DNA of 33,668 bases, from contig CANGYP010000007.1 in assembly GCA_947458235.1 (NCBI GenBank), positions 1 through 33,668 of the forward strand, given 5' to 3'. Positions 17,073-25,656 of the stretch are shown piece by piece (within the stretch, counting starts at the first letter, position 1; every line of letters begins with the position of its first letter). The stretch is from Alphaproteobacteria bacterium. Lineage in GTDB: Bacteria; Pseudomonadota; Alphaproteobacteria; JAJTHO01; CANGYM01. Position numbers and translations under genes: made by a program. Below the pieces are notes generated by a model. The model searched no databases. It was not told the DNA's origin and saw nothing but the letters and a program-made list of their open reading frames with translations.

Positions 17073-18685
17073 TGCTGTATCCGAAAAAATCTACCTATTT
17101 TTTGTGTTTTTTGATCATTGCCCTTGGTCTTTGTGTGGCCTTACCCAGTGCCTTGAGTGTCTCCCAGAGGCAGTCTTTGCCATCGTGGTTTCCGTCACAA
17201 ACGGTGAATTTGGGACTGGATTTGCAGGGGGGTGTTTATGTCCTGTTGCAGGCCAATATGGAAGAGGCCAGAGACTCTCTGTGGCAAGATATTCGCTCGG
17301 GTGTGGCGGGGGCTCTGCGGGAAGCGGGAACCTTCCCTTTGTCTGTTGTGGGCGGGGATAAGGGGCTAACCCTGACGTTTGAGGCTAAAGCCCAAATGGA
17401 TAAAATCACAGAGGCCATTCGCGGCGTTGTAGGCACTGATTATGCGGTGCAAGCGGATCAGGGGGTGGTGCGCATCACGCTGAGCGAAACGGGTGAGCAA
17501 GCCTTTGAAAAAGACATGATGCAAAAGGCGCTGGATACCCTGCGCGTGCGGTTGAATGAAACGGGATTAAAAGAACCCTCGGTCCAGCAGCAGGGCAAAG
17601 ATTTAATCAATGTCCAGTTCCCAGGTGTAGGGGATCCTAGTCGGATCAAAGAGATCTTGGGACGCACAGCCAAGCTGTCCTTTCATTTGGTGGATGAGGG
17701 TCTAAGTCAAAGTTACAGTCAGGCCACACGCCTGCCCGCATCAAAAATGGCCCTGCCCATGAAGTCTGAGGGGGATGCTTTGCCTACGGCCTTGGTGTTA
17801 GAGCGCCGCGCCATGGTGACGGGGGAAATGTTGTCCTCGGCCTCCACCAGTTTTCAGGATGGTTTGCCCGTGGTGGCTATTCGGTTTAATACCGTGGGGG
17901 CCAAGCGTTTTGGGCAGGCTACCGCAGAAAACGTCAACCGTCGTTTCGCCATTGTTTTGGATCAAGAGATCATCAGTGCCCCTGTGATTCGGGATGCCAT
18001 CCCTGGGGGCAATGCCATTATTTCTGGGGGCTTTACGGCGGAGAGTGCGGGGGATTTGGCCCTGTTGTTGCGTTCGGGGTCCCTGCCCGTGACCTTAAAA
18101 ATTATCGAAGAGCGCACTGTGGGTGCCAGCTTAGGGGCCGATGCCATTCGTCTGGGACAACAGGCCAGTGTGTTTGGCCTGATTGCGGTGATGCTGATCA
18201 TGATTGCCCTGTATGGTTTGTTTGGGATGTATGTGGCGTTGGCACTGTTGGTGAACATGATACTTTTGGTTGCGGCATTGGTTATGATGCAGGCCACCCT
18301 GACTTTACCAGGGATTGCGGGGATTATTTTGACTTTGGGGATGGCTGTCGATACCAACATTTTGATTTTTGAAAGAATTCGGGAAGAATGCCTTGGCGGC
18401 CTGTCACTGGGGCAATCCTTGTCTCAGGGCTATCATCATGCCATGAGCACGATTATTGATGCCAACATGACAACCTTCATTTCCTCGGCGGTTTTGCTGA
18501 TGTTCGGGACGGGCCCTGTGAAAGGATTTGCCACAACGTTGATTTTTGGTCTGATCACGTCTTTGTTTACGGGTGTGGTGCTGACGCGTTTGATGATTGT
18601 CCGTTGGTATCGCCGTCAGGGAAAACAGGTCAGATTGCCAATTTTGGCCCCCATACAGGGAAAAAGTGGACAAAAACCTGCGTAG
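17072..18685 (+). CDS. secD: Protein translocase subunit SecD
   Basis: NLGLDLQGGVYVLLQ, DTLRVRLNETGLKEPSVQQQGKDLINVQFPGV, AVDTNILIFERIREE; TGATG overlap with yajC. Confidence 0.96.
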   Translation: MLYPKKSTYFLCFLIIALGLCVALPSALSVSQRQSLPSWFPSQTVNLGLDLQGGVYVLLQANMEEARDSLWQDIRSGVAGALREAGTFPLSVVGGDKGLTLTFEAKAQMDKITEAIRGVVGTDYAVQADQGVVRITLSETGEQAFEKDMMQKALDTLRVRLNETGLKEPSVQQQGKDLINVQFPGVGDPSRIKEILGRTAKLSFHLVDEGLSQSYSQATRLPASKMALPMKSEGDALPTALVLERRAMVTGEMLSSASTSFQDGLPVVAIRFNTVGAKRFGQATAENVNRRFAIVLDQEIISAPVIRDAIPGGNAIISGGFTAESAGDLALLLRSGSLPVTLKIIEERTVGASLGADAIRLGQQASVFGLIAVMLIMIALYGLFGMYVALALLVNMILLVAALVMMQATLTLPGIAGIILTLGMAVDTNILIFERIREECLGGLSLGQSLSQGYHHAMSTIIDANMTTFISSAVLLMFGTGPVKGFATTLIFGLITSLFTGVVLTRLMIVRWYRRQGKQVRLPILAPIQGKSGQKPA

Positions 18686-18705
18686 TTCTGTGGGTGTAGA
18701 AACAA

Positions 18706-18730
18706 AAAGGCCCCCGTTCGGGGGGCCTTT
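18706..18730. terminator. Strong rho-independent terminator (MCP gene on minus strand; possibly bidirectional)
   Basis: AAAGGCCCCC-GTTCG-GGGGGCCTTT; minus-strand tail TTTTTGTTT. Confidence 0.85.
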
Positions 18731-18764
18731 CGTCGTTGACATAATGGTCTTAGAAACGGAGAGG

Positions 18765-21413
18765 TTAGGCCCTCTTCTTCTTTTTGGGCGTATCAGAAAT
18801 GTTGAATTGGGACAACATTTGCTGCAGGGTTGCGGCCTGATCCGACAGAGATCGGACGGAGGAGGTCACTTCCTCTACCAAGGCAGCGTTTTGCTGGGTT
18901 GATCGGTCGATGCTGTTGATGGCGGAGCCCACTTCTTCCACACCAGCGGCCTGTTGTTCGCTGGTGGCACTGATGGTGCTGATCATGCCTTCAACAGATT
19001 GAACCTTGTTGACGATTTCCTCCAGACGTTTGGCGGATTGCGTCACAATTTCCACCCCTTCGTCCACGCGGTGGGTGCTGTCCTCAATTAAGGTTTTGAT
19101 TTCCGAAGAGGATTGGGCACTGCGCTGGGCCAGACTGCGCACTTCGCTGGCCACCACGGCAAAGCCTTTTCCAGCTTCCCCAACACGGGCGGCTTCTACA
19201 GCGGCATTCAGCGCCAGAAGGTTGGTTTGGAAGGCGATTTCGTCAATCACGGTCACAATATCCTTAATTTTGGTTGAGGATTCGTGAATCCGTTGCATGG
19301 CCACGGCAGCATCAGAAACGATACGCTCCCCTTCTTTGGCCGCTTCGCTGGTTTCCACAACAGAGGTGCGGGCTTGGGCGGCAATGCCAAGGTTTTGACG
19401 AATAGATTCAATCAACTCTTGGGACGATGCGGATGTTTCCTGAACCGCCGCAGCCTGTTGTTCGGTGCGAGAGGCCAGATCATCACTACCTGTTGCCAGT
19501 TCAGCAGAGGCACTGCTGACCACCATACCCAATTCATCCAGCTGAATCATAATGTTGCGCAGCTTGGTGATCATGGTGTTGATGTTGGTTTGTAACTCCG
19601 CAAAGGCCCCACTGTAATCGCCATCCATTTCACGGGTCAAATCCCCGTCGGCAACGGATTGCATCACATCTTTGACCTCAAACAGTGTTTTGTCCACAGT
19701 ACAGATCACGGCGTTCAGGCCCTCGCTGAGGGTGCGCACGAATCCGTTTTTACCCTCTAGACTGATGGTTTGGCTGAAATCTCCCGTAGCCGCACAGGTG
19801 ACGATTTTGGCAATTTCCGCCTCGGCGATCAGGTTGTCGGTGCGGTCGTCCCACTCCAAAATGGTTCCCAAACGTTCGTTGCCGTTAACGATGGGGGCCA
19901 GATTGATGGTAAAGGTGTGACCGTTGATCACCAGATCTGTTTTACCGCCAGCCTCGGGTTTGGACAGGGACAGTTTTGGACCCGTTTGGAAGCCTTCAAA
20001 CAACCCCATAGAAGTGCCAATCATCGATGCAGGGTTCAGGTCTGGTATAACAGCCTTCAGATGAACACCTTTTTTAGTGAACAGTTGAATGGCTTCACGG
20101 TTCATCTGGCTGATGCAGCCTTCGGTGTCCACAACCATAATGGGGGTTGAGGCATTTAGCAGACCCGCCTTCATCTGGTAGGCACTGACAGTGGCCTCTT
20201 TCAGGGCAGTACCAGCACGCTCCAGTTCGCCAACTTCATCGCGGCGTCCAGAATCTTTGATGGTTAAACCTTGTGTTTTTCCCGATGCCAAGGCCGTCAT
20301 GTTGTTGGCCAGATTTTGAATGGGGCGGGAAAAACGACCCGCATACCAGTACACAAATCCACCCATGGCAATCAATGTGATTAAAACGGTTATGATGGCA
20401 TCTTTGATCAACACTTTGTTACCAGCATACACTTCGTCTTCATCAATCATGCTGATCACAGCGTAGGGTGTGCCGTGAAAATCAAATTTGTGATGAATGG
20501 CCAGACGCTCTTTACCGTTCCATTCCATTTGACGGGACCCATTGTCCTCAGATAGGGCAGCTTTTAGGAATTCGGCATCAAAAGTCAGGCCTGCCACTTG
20601 ATCCGCACTATGAAACCGTGTCTCGGTAACAACTTTGTTTTGACTGTTGACCAAGAACCCTTCACCAGTTTCCCCTAGGCCATCAATATCTTTCATTTTC
20701 TCGGTCATCACACCCAGAGGCATCTGAAAGGCCAAAACCCCCATAGCCTGTCCATTGCTATCCATAATGGGAATGCCAATAAAACTCGCAGGGACATTGT
20801 TGCTGGGCGCATAGGGGGCAAAGTCAAAAAAGCGAATCTCGCCTTCTTTAGAGGTAACGGTTTCACGGAACAGTTTGCCCAAATCACTGTCTTTCCACTG
20901 ACCAGTTGTCAGGTTTGTGGCAAAATCTAGTTCCTTAAAAACGGTGTAAAGGAGATCGCCGTTTTTATCGAACAAGAAGATGTCATAATACTGATTTTGT
21001 TGCAAAACTGTACGGAAGTAGGGGTGATATTTTTTGTGCACTTGGTGATAGGCCAGATCCCCTTCGGCAAAATCCAGACGTTCTTTTTGACCTATGGGAT
21101 TGGGATTGCGGTGGATATAGGCATTTTGCAGAGTTTCCCTAGGATTCCCAGGGATTTGAGACCAAGCGGCGGAAAAATCCGAGATGGCTTGCTTGGTTAG
21201 AGGACTGATGGCGATGCTCTGTAAGTTTGCGTCGATGCTGTTAAGGTAAGAAGAGAGATCATCCTCCCGTAAATGGGTTACAACATTCAAACGCTCGTGA
21301 AATTGATCAAACGCATGTTGGGACCCAATGTAGGATGAGACTCCTAATTGAATGGCGGATGTGACAACGACAATGGTCGTAATCAGGATGGTGAGTTTCC
21401 AAGTGATTTTCAT
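18765..21413 (-). CDS. Methyl-accepting chemotaxis protein (Cache-like sensor, HAMP, PAS-like, MCP signalling domain)
   Basis: N-terminal TM and periplasmic region, TM at ~335-355, HAMP, PAS-like [16 protein letters not shown], signalling hairpin [48 protein letters not shown]. Confidence 0.95.
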   Translation of the reverse strand: MKITWKLTILITTIVVVTSAIQLGVSSYIGSQHAFDQFHERLNVVTHLREDDLSSYLNSIDANLQSIAISPLTKQAISDFSAAWSQIPGNPRETLQNAYIHRNPNPIGQKERLDFAEGDLAYHQVHKKYHPYFRTVLQQNQYYDIFLFDKNGDLLYTVFKELDFATNLTTGQWKDSDLGKLFRETVTSKEGEIRFFDFAPYAPSNNVPASFIGIPIMDSNGQAMGVLAFQMPLGVMTEKMKDIDGLGETGEGFLVNSQNKVVTETRFHSADQVAGLTFDAEFLKAALSEDNGSRQMEWNGKERLAIHHKFDFHGTPYAVISMIDEDEVYAGNKVLIKDAIITVLITLIAMGGFVYWYAGRFSRPIQNLANNMTALASGKTQGLTIKDSGRRDEVGELERAGTALKEATVSAYQMKAGLLNASTPIMVVDTEGCISQMNREAIQLFTKKGVHLKAVIPDLNPASMIGTSMGLFEGFQTGPKLSLSKPEAGGKTDLVINGHTFTINLAPIVNGNERLGTILEWDDRTDNLIAEAEIAKIVTCAATGDFSQTISLEGKNGFVRTLSEGLNAVICTVDKTLFEVKDVMQSVADGDLTREMDGDYSGAFAELQTNINTMITKLRNIMIQLDELGMVVSSASAELATGSDDLASRTEQQAAAVQETSASSQELIESIRQNLGIAAQARTSVVETSEAAKEGERIVSDAAVAMQRIHESSTKIKDIVTVIDEIAFQTNLLALNAAVEAARVGEAGKGFAVVASEVRSLAQRSAQSSSEIKTLIEDSTHRVDEGVEIVTQSAKRLEEIVNKVQSVEGMISTISATSEQQAAGVEEVGSAINSIDRSTQQNAALVEEVTSSVRSLSDQAATLQQMLSQFNISDTPKKKKRA

Positions 21414-21531
21414 GATGCACCCTATGGTAGAAAGTTTAAAACTTTTCCCATAATGCGCGAGAGTGTTTGAAAAAAGGTTAAGATCACAAAGAAAATGGTG
21501 AGAGTGGGCCTGTGAGGATTAAGGCATGGTC

Positions 21532-21819
21532 TCAGGTGGATCGCCGCTGTAGCTCCGCCACGATATCATCGGGATGAATACCCTGATTTAAGCATAACAC
21601 CAAAACATGGTAAAACAAATCGGCCATTTCATAAATCGTGGCGTCTTTGTCTTGTTGAACGGCGGCTAGGGCGACTTCGAGGCCCTCTTCCCCCACCTTT
21701 TGGGCAATTTTGGGGGTTCCACTGGCCAACAGGCGGGCTGTGTAGGAGGTTTCGGGATCCCCTCCCCGCTTGGCGGCCAAAGTTTGGTAGAGATCATCAA
21801 GAAAGGTTTGCAGGGTCAT
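21532..21819 (-). CDS. hisE: Phosphoribosyl-ATP pyrophosphohydrolase
   Basis: SYTARLLASGTPKIAQKVGEEGLEVALAAVQQDKDATIYEMADLFYHVLVLC. Confidence 0.95.
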   Translation of the reverse strand: MTLQTFLDDLYQTLAAKRGGDPETSYTARLLASGTPKIAQKVGEEGLEVALAAVQQDKDATIYEMADLFYHVLVLCLNQGIHPDDIVAELQRRST

Positions 21820-21848
21820 AAGGACTTGTCAACATCAAGGGGATATGG
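21814..21848. repeat. 35-bp direct repeat, copy 1 (overlaps hisE start codon)
   Basis: GGTCATAAGGACTTGTCAACATCAAGGGGATATGG, identical to 22620-22654. Confidence 0.97.
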
Positions 21849-21877
21849 AAAACACTATTGACAGTGTATTCCTGAAA

Positions 21878-22489
21878 CTAAACAGAATTTTTGGTAATGA
21901 TAGAGATAAAATGGAGATCCCTATCAAATAATTTATTAAAGGGAAACCTGTATAAATTAAGATTTAGAATGGATTTTTGAACATTTGCATGAACTTTCTT
22001 AAACAGTTGTTGCCATTCGGTTTTGGAGAGATAATTGTATGGTAAGGCAATATTGAAACGTTTGTTTCCTATATCATCCATGAATTTTAGAAATAGGTAG
22101 TCTAATTTGTTTTTGCAAATATGATCTTTGATAATAACACCTATTCTAGCAACGCGCAGGGATTCGGATAGTAATTCTTCTGCAGTATGAGTATGATGTA
22201 AAACATCAATAAAGCTAACGTAATCAAAAGAAGAGTCAGGAAAAGGAATATGTGTTCCATCAAAAAGAGTTACAGGGATTTTTGTTTTTTCTCTTATTAA
22301 AACATCGATACCATGAACTTCAATTTTTTTGTTGTTAGAAGCAATCATTGAGGCGATGGTGCCATCACCACAACCAACATCGAGTAGTGTTTTATCGGTT
22401 TCTAATAAAGATAGGACATGATTTGATAATTGAATGGTACGCCGATCAAAAATAAAATTTTTGTGAAAAAATTCAATTAAATTTACCAC
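21878..22489 (-). CDS. Class I SAM-dependent methyltransferase (Methyltransf_11-like), AT-rich
   Basis: LLDVGCGDGTIASMIA, IDVLIREKTKIPVTLFDGTHIPFPDSSFDYVSFIDVLHH; GTG start at 22489 with AAGGAG 7 nt upstream (the longer ORF begins at 22531). Confidence 0.85.
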   Translation of the reverse strand: MVNLIEFFHKNFIFDRRTIQLSNHVLSLLETDKTLLDVGCGDGTIASMIASNNKKIEVHGIDVLIREKTKIPVTLFDGTHIPFPDSSFDYVSFIDVLHHTHTAEELLSESLRVARIGVIIKDHICKNKLDYLFLKFMDDIGNKRFNIALPYNYLSKTEWQQLFKKVHANVQKSILNLNLYRFPFNKLFDRDLHFISIITKNSV

Positions 22490-22619
22490 AAAGGAACTCC
22501 TTTTTTGAAAATTTTTATGCTTTAATTTCAAGCTAAGACAGATTAAGGGAGATCAAAAGAATTCTCATGCTAGCTGCTAAATCCACCTTTTAAATTCGGT
22601 ATGTTGCTCTATTTAACTA

Positions 22620-22654
22620 GGTCATAAGGACTTGTCAACATCAAGGGGATATGG
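22620..22654. repeat. 35-bp direct repeat, copy 2 (upstream of yebC)
   Basis: Identical to 21814-21848. Confidence 0.97.
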
Positions 22655-22696
22655 CAAAAAACAAAGGCATTTTACAGGATATCAGAGATCAACGCA

Positions 22697-23437
22697 ATGG
22701 CCGGTCATTCCCAGTTTAAAAACATCATGCACCGCAAAGGGGCCCAAGATGCCAAGCGCGGAAAACTCTTTACCAAGCTGATCAAAGAAATCACTGTGGC
22801 CGCCAAGCAGGGAGACCCCGATCCTTCCAAAAACCCCCGTTTGCGGGCGGCTTTGGCGGAGGCTAGGGGGCACAATATGCCCAAAGACAACATCGATCGG
22901 GCCATCAAACGCGCATCAGAGGTGGGCGTGGGCGACGATTATGTCAGCATTCGCTACGAAGGCTACGGTCCCAAAGGATCAGCGGTGATTGTGGAAACCC
23001 TAACGGACAATCGCAACCGCACGGCGTCAGAGGTCCGTGCGGCCTTTAGCAAATATAACGGCAGTTTGGGCGAAACGGGGTCGGTAAGTTTTTTGTTTTC
23101 CTATGTGGGGGAGATTGTATATCCCGAAACCATCGCCCCCTTTGATCCCGTGTTCGAGGCGGCAGTTGAGGCCGGCGCAGAAAACTTAGAGGCGCATGAG
23201 GGTCATTATCTGATCACCACCCATGCGGATGATTTGCATCACGTGGCCTCGGCCCTTAGTGCCCGCTATGGGGACCCTTTGCAGGCCAAGCGCATTTGGG
23301 TGCCCGAGGCATTGGTCACCCTGCCCCCCGATGATGCCGCCACGTTGGCCAAGTTGGTGGACGTTTTGGAGGACAATGATGATGTGCAGACGGTTTACAC
23401 CAACGTGGCTCTGCCCGTCCAAACGGATGATGCCTGA
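22697..23437 (+). CDS. yebC: YebC/PmpR family protein (transcription/translation factor)
   Basis: [39 protein letters not shown]...[14 protein letters not shown]. Confidence 0.97.
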   Translation: MAGHSQFKNIMHRKGAQDAKRGKLFTKLIKEITVAAKQGDPDPSKNPRLRAALAEARGHNMPKDNIDRAIKRASEVGVGDDYVSIRYEGYGPKGSAVIVETLTDNRNRTASEVRAAFSKYNGSLGETGSVSFLFSYVGEIVYPETIAPFDPVFEAAVEAGAENLEAHEGHYLITTHADDLHHVASALSARYGDPLQAKRIWVPEALVTLPPDDAATLAKLVDVLEDNDDVQTVYTNVALPVQTDDA

Positions 23438-24198
23438 TGTTGTTGGCCGTTGATGTTGGCAATTCCCATACGGTGTTTGCGTTGTGTCAGGGCCACGAGA
23501 TTCGGGCCCAAGTTCGCATCCCCACAGACACACGCACCACGGCAGATGTTTTATTAGGATCTTTATCGGGGATTTTGGCCCTGAAGGCCTTTTCTTTGGG
23601 TGACGTTGGTCGTGTGGTGGTGTGTTCCGTGGTGCCTGCTTTGGAGCGCGTTTTAACAGAGATGGTGGCGGCTTTTTGCGCAGAACCAGCCCATTTTTTA
23701 ACCGCGCAGGATGTGGGGTTACCTATTGATTTGCCCCATCCAGAAACGGTGGGGATGGATCGGTTGGTGAATGCGGCGGCGGCCAAAGCGGTTTATGGGG
23801 CCCCTGTGATTGTGATTGATTTTGGCACGGCCACCACCTTTGATGTTGTGACGGAGAATGGGTTCTATGCGGGGGGGCTGATTGTCCCGGGGCCAGAGGT
23901 GTCTTTGCGAGCCTTGGCGCAGGCGGCGGCCAAATTGCCCATGATTGCCCTGTCCCCGCCGCCCAAAGTTTTGGGAAAAACCACGCAGGATGCCATGCAA
24001 TCGGGGCTTTATTATGGTTATCTGTCCATGATCGAGGGCTTGCTGCAGCGCTTGAAAACGGAGGTTTTTCCCGATATTGATCCCACCGTGATCGCCACAG
24101 GGGGTATCGCCCCCCTGTTTGCCCCTGCCCTGCGCATTCCCAGTGTGGCGGATTTGACCATTCAGGGCATTTTAAAAACGGCGGGGGCCAGCGTTTAG
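23437..24198 (+). CDS. coaX: Type III pantothenate kinase
   Basis: [76 protein letters not shown] overlap with yebC. Confidence 0.94.
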   Translation: MLLAVDVGNSHTVFALCQGHEIRAQVRIPTDTRTTADVLLGSLSGILALKAFSLGDVGRVVVCSVVPALERVLTEMVAAFCAEPAHFLTAQDVGLPIDLPHPETVGMDRLVNAAAAKAVYGAPVIVIDFGTATTFDVVTENGFYAGGLIVPGPEVSLRALAQAAAKLPMIALSPPPKVLGKTTQDAMQSGLYYGYLSMIEGLLQRLKTEVFPDIDPTVIATGGIAPLFAPALRIPSVADLTIQGILKTAGASV

Positions 24199-24220
24199 CC
24201 GCTGACCCCCCTTCCCTTTT
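24183..24220 (+). terminator. Rho-independent terminator overlapping coaX 3' end
   Basis: GGGGGCCAGCG-TTTAGC-CGCTGACCCCC then CTTCCCTTTT. Confidence 0.6.
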
Positions 24221-24241
24221 GGGTTTGTACGCCCTATTGGC

Positions 24242-24952
24242 TTAGTCGTCGCGCTGATTGCCAAACAGGCGCAGCATGGCCAGAAACATGTTGATAAAGT
24301 CCAGATACAGGGTTAAAGCCCCCGCAATGGAGAGTTTTTGCAAATCCTCGTGGCCCACACCGCTGTAATACAAATCCCGAATTTTTTGGGTGTCATAGGC
24401 GGTGAGTCCTGTAAAAATCACCAGAGAGATGGCACTCATGGCCATGGAGGCCGCGCTGCTTTGGAAAATAAAGGCGTTAAGCAAAGAGCCGATGATCAAA
24501 ACCCACAGGCCTACGTTCAAAAAGGTGCCCATGGAGGTTAAATCACGCTTGGTGGTGTAGCCATAAAGGCTGAGCCCCCCGAAAAGCGCGGATGTCATCA
24601 CAAACGCGCGTGCGACGCTTTCCCCCGTATAGACCGCCAGATACACCGAGGTTAGGGCCCCAAAAAGGGCAGCAAATCCGTAAAAGTAAAGTTGAAGGCC
24701 CACATAGGAAAGGCGGTTGACCAAAAAGCTAAACCCAATGGCCATACCCAACATCACCAAGCCCAGAATCAGGCTATTGCCAGCGATAAATGTCACCGCG
24801 CTTGGGGATTGTGATGTGAAATAAGCCACCAGAGCCGTCAGCAGCAACCCCACAAACATGTTATTGTAAACGCGAATCATATGAGCCCGCAGGCCGGGGT
24901 CCACCTGAACCTCCGCGCGGCCAGAGGAAGAAATGATTTTTTCATTGAGCAT
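24242..24952 (-). CDS. Bax inhibitor-1/YccA family membrane protein
   Basis: Seven hydrophobic segments; LFGALTSVYLAVYTGESVARAFVMTSALFGGLSLYGYTTKRDLTSMG, GLTAYDTQKIRDLY, ALTLYLDFINMFLAMLRLFGNQRDD. Confidence 0.93.
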   Translation of the reverse strand: MLNEKIISSSGRAEVQVDPGLRAHMIRVYNNMFVGLLLTALVAYFTSQSPSAVTFIAGNSLILGLVMLGMAIGFSFLVNRLSYVGLQLYFYGFAALFGALTSVYLAVYTGESVARAFVMTSALFGGLSLYGYTTKRDLTSMGTFLNVGLWVLIIGSLLNAFIFQSSAASMAMSAISLVIFTGLTAYDTQKIRDLYYSGVGHEDLQKLSIAGALTLYLDFINMFLAMLRLFGNQRDD

Positions 24953-25046
24953 AAAGCAATCTCCAAGGTTTTTTGTGTCTATAGGATTCCTACAGTCCAT
25001 CCCAATGTATCAATGTTGAGGAAAATAGTCAACTTTTATTTGGTAA

Positions 25047-25157
25047 GGGCACCTCTATTAATCGTGCCATCCCCGCGAAAGTGGGGATCCATGGTGTTGA
25101 TTTTTATAGATTCCCGCTTTCGCGGGAATGACACCTTGAGGGTTTTTAGAGGTGCCC
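25047..25157. repeat. 111-bp palindromic BIME/MITE-like element with perfect 11-bp terminal inverted repeats
   Basis: GGGCACCTCTA...TAGAGGTGCCC; internal inverted REP-like hairpins ATCCCCGCGAAAGTGGGGAT and ATTCCCGCTTTCGCGGGAAT. Confidence 0.85.
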
Positions 25158-25284
25158 ATAAATGTAAATGTATTTCCAAAGACGTTGAACCCTTTCGTTA
25201 TGGTAAGCTTGCCCTGCTCGATCTGCTTGCACCCTTGGGCAGAACATGCAACATATAAAAAAACGTCAGACGGAGTGATTGTTT

Positions 25285-25650
25285 ATGTCTCCTTTCTTCA
25301 CCCATACCCGATCCCTGTATCAGGCCCAGTTTGATGCTGTGCGCTCTCTGCAACAGTGGGCTTCGGATGCCTTTCAGGCAGCGGCCAAACGTCATCAACA
25401 TGTTGTTTCCGATATGGTCGCAGATGTGTTTTCCCATTGGCAGATGTGCCTGCGCCAAACATCACCCGTAGCTTTGTTGCATGCCAATCTCAGCTATATG
25501 GAAAAGCGCCTGCCTAAAATTCAAGGCAATATTCAGGAACAGGTTGATTTTTCAACCTATTCCCAGCGGGAGGTTCAAAAAGCCTTAACCAGCTGTCTTC
25601 AAGCCTATATCGGAACCACAAAGCAGACTCTGACCCCATTTCTGGGATAG
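25285..25650 (+). CDS. Phasin-like hypothetical protein
   Basis: ~121-aa helical protein QAQFDAVRSLQQWASDAFQAAAKRHQHVVSDMV; phasin-like pattern, weak. Confidence 0.45.
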   Translation: MSPFFTHTRSLYQAQFDAVRSLQQWASDAFQAAAKRHQHVVSDMVADVFSHWQMCLRQTSPVALLHANLSYMEKRLPKIQGNIQEQVDFSTYSQREVQKALTSCLQAYIGTTKQTLTPFLG

Positions 25651-25656
25651 GGCTGC

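Noticed and set aside
19006-20150. ORFs antisense to the MCP gene
   Set aside because: Overlap the MCP coding region; no independent evidence.
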